Source: an uncultured Clostridia bacterium
GTDB taxonomy: Bacteria; Bacillota; Clostridia; TANB77; CAG-508
Direction: 5' to 3'
Length of the DNA: 7,011 nucleotides
Assembly (NCBI GenBank): GCA_947632525.1
Contig: CANRPQ010000065.1
Location: 1-7,011, forward strand
Part shown: positions 5,796 to 7,011 of the stretch, piece by piece
Layout: every line of letters starts with the position of its first letter
Numbering within the stretch: the first letter of the stretch is position 1
Notes under the pieces: generated by a model
Told to the model about the DNA's origin: nothing
What the model saw: the letters and a program-made list of their open reading frames with translations, nothing else
Databases searched by the model: none
Translations under genes and position numbers: made by a program

Positions 5796-6678
5796 ATGTA
5801 TAAGTTAGTCGCGATAGACTTAGATGGAACCTTATTAGATTCATATCGGTCAAATATCAGATAAAAATAAAGAAACGATAAAAAAAACTATAGAATCAGG
5901 AGTAGAGGTAGTACTAACAACTGGAAGAAGCCCAACATCTGTTAAAAATTTTGCAATGGAATTAGGAACAAATAATTATATTATTTGTGGAAATGGTTCT
6001 ATGATTTATGATTTAAAAGAGAATAAAGCAATTTATAAAAACTTTATAGATAAGAAAAAAATATTGCAATTAATTAAAATATGTGAGGAAAATAGTATTT
6101 ATTATTGCTTATATACTGAAGAAAGTATAGTTACTAAAACTTTAAACTATAATACTCTATTTTATCATCATGAAAATAGTAGAAAACCAGATGATAAAAA
6201 AACAAATATACATATTGTGCAGGATATTTATCAATATGTATTAGATAGAGAAAATGAAGATTATAGTAAAATAATGATTTGTGATGATAATACAATTATT
6301 TTTAATAGTATTATCAAAAAATTGAGAAAAATTAAAAATATCGACGTTTTGGATGTTGGACACATGTCTAGAAAAATTATAAAAAATGGTACAGAAGAGT
6401 GCCCATTAGAATACTATTACACAGAAATCAGCAACCAAAACGTAGACAAATGGACTGCCATATCTAAATTAATTTCTATCTTAGGAATTAAACCAGATGA
6501 AGTTATAGCAATTGGCGACAATGTAAATGACCAAACAATGCTAGAAAATGCTGGGCTTGGTATTGCAATGGCAAATAGTGCACCATACATTCAAAAAATG
6601 GCAGATGAGATAACTTTAGATAATAATCAAAGTGGAGTAGCTGTTGCTATTGAAAAACATATATTTAATAAATTATAA
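5796..6678 (+). pseudogene. Cof-type HAD-superfamily hydrolase, frameshifted near 5847
   Basis: Cof-type HAD proteins are cytoplasmic phosphatases acting on sugar phosphates, flavin nucleotides or similar small phosphates. The reading frame is broken. From ATG 5796 it encodes MYKLVAIDLDGTLLDSY and then reaches TAA at 5862-5864. Skipping one base, most simply C5847, joins it to GQISDKNKETIKKT and an open frame to 6678, giving 293 residues, normal for the family. The joined protein holds every motif: I, Asp8/Asp10 in DLDGT; II, Thr42 in TTGR; III, Lys218 in VDKW; IV, Asp241/Asp245 in GDNVND; with a C2-type cap between. ATG 5796 lies 7 bases after AAGAGG; ATG 5793 is an alternative. A start at ATG 5956 would lack motif I and be inactive. 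The cause may be a real mutation or a sequencing error. Substrate is unknown. Confidence 0.88.
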
Positions 6679-6703
6679 AATAAAAATTCGAATAAAAGAA
6701 AAT

Positions 6704-6750
6704 AAAAATGCACATAACTATTAAAAAGAGTAGTAATGTGTATTTTTTTT
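6704..6750 (+). terminator. Terminator of the HAD hydrolase gene
   Basis: A 17-position stem (6704-6720 with 6731-6747) with one G-U pair and one A-A mismatch closes on a 10-base loop and is followed by a run of eight T (6743-6750). It lies 25 bases after the HAD stop and only 28 bases before the next start codon. Confidence 0.85.
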
Positions 6751-6778
6751 GAAATTATTTTGAATGGAGTGAATTAGT

Positions 6779-7011
6779 ATGAATAAAGAAGATAAAGCAT
6801 CATCTAAAAATAATGAATTAGATAAAAAAATTGAAATGGAAAACAATCACAAAAGCCAAACCAGAAAAATGAAAGAAGAGATAGGTAGTATGGAAGATTT
6901 AGAGGATACTACAAAATATGGAGAATTTGTTTCATCATATTTTGCATGGTTAACATTAGATTATCAAAAAAATAAAGCCAAAAAAATGGAAAAAATGACA
7001 GAAGACAAGTA
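6779..7011 (+). CDS. Highly charged unrecognised protein, cut by the window edge
   Basis: I do not recognise this protein. ATG 6779 follows GGAG (6766-6769) by 9 bases, and 77 codons are open to the edge; the last two bases are TA, which could begin a stop or a Tyr codon. The first half or so is very polar and rich in Lys, Glu and Asn (MNKEDKASSKNNELDKKIEM onwards). A more hydrophobic aromatic segment follows (YGEFVSSYFAWLTLDYQKN, about 48-66), then a lysine-rich stretch. No signal peptide or clear membrane helix is seen. The gene begins just after the HAD terminator and I found no promoter in the short gap, so it either depends on read-through or has a promoter overlapping the terminator. 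Confidence 0.6.
   Translation, partial: MNKEDKASSKNNELDKKIEMENNHKSQTRKMKEEIGSMEDLEDTTKYGEFVSSYFAWLTLDYQKNKAKKMEKMTEDK

Noticed and set aside
5956..6678. HAD hydrolase as an intact gene starting at ATG 5956
   Set aside because: It would lack the nucleophile motif DLDGT and motif II, and has no good ribosome binding site. The missing part is present upstream in another frame.

Overview
The window is strongly A+T-rich with compact genes, AGGAGG-type ribosome binding sites and near-consensus SigA promoters. It carries gatCAB and an alpha/beta-type small acid-soluble spore protein, which points to the chromosome of a spore-forming, low-GC Firmicute, most likely a member of the Clostridia. The species cannot be named from the sequence.

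Layout. Positions 1-43 may be the tail of an upstream gene or RNA, closed by a strong terminator at 56-87. A consensus promoter (129-157) then drives gatC-gatA-gatB (189-3508), the three subunits of the tRNA-dependent amidotransferase that corrects Glu-tRNA(Gln) and/or Asp-tRNA(Asn). The operon ends at a long hairpin (3511-3552). Two minus-strand genes follow: a small unrecognised two-helix membrane protein (3609-3860) and rpsT for ribosomal protein bS20 (4127-4390), which has its own terminator. rpsT is divergent from hpf (4571-5104), which encodes the long ribosome hibernation factor. Their SigA promoters sit back to back in the 180-bp gap. hpf converges on a SASP gene (5221-5421, minus), and the two share a hairpin terminator. 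About 370 bp of extremely A+T-rich non-coding DNA follows, with one clear promoter at 5625-5654. Next is a Cof-type HAD hydrolase (5796-6678) whose frame is broken by what looks like one extra base near 5847, and a terminator. The last feature is the start of a highly charged unrecognised protein that runs off the right edge.

Functionally this is core translation DNA: charged-tRNA correction, a 30S protein and a ribosome hibernation factor, with a spore DNA-protection gene alongside. The hpf and SASP genes both relate to dormancy, but the sequence shows no shared control. I found no mobile element, CRISPR array, tRNA or rRNA, and nothing that amounts to a new multi-gene system. The points most worth checking are the HAD frameshift, the small membrane protein, the truncated charged protein and the rpsT/hpf divergent promoter.
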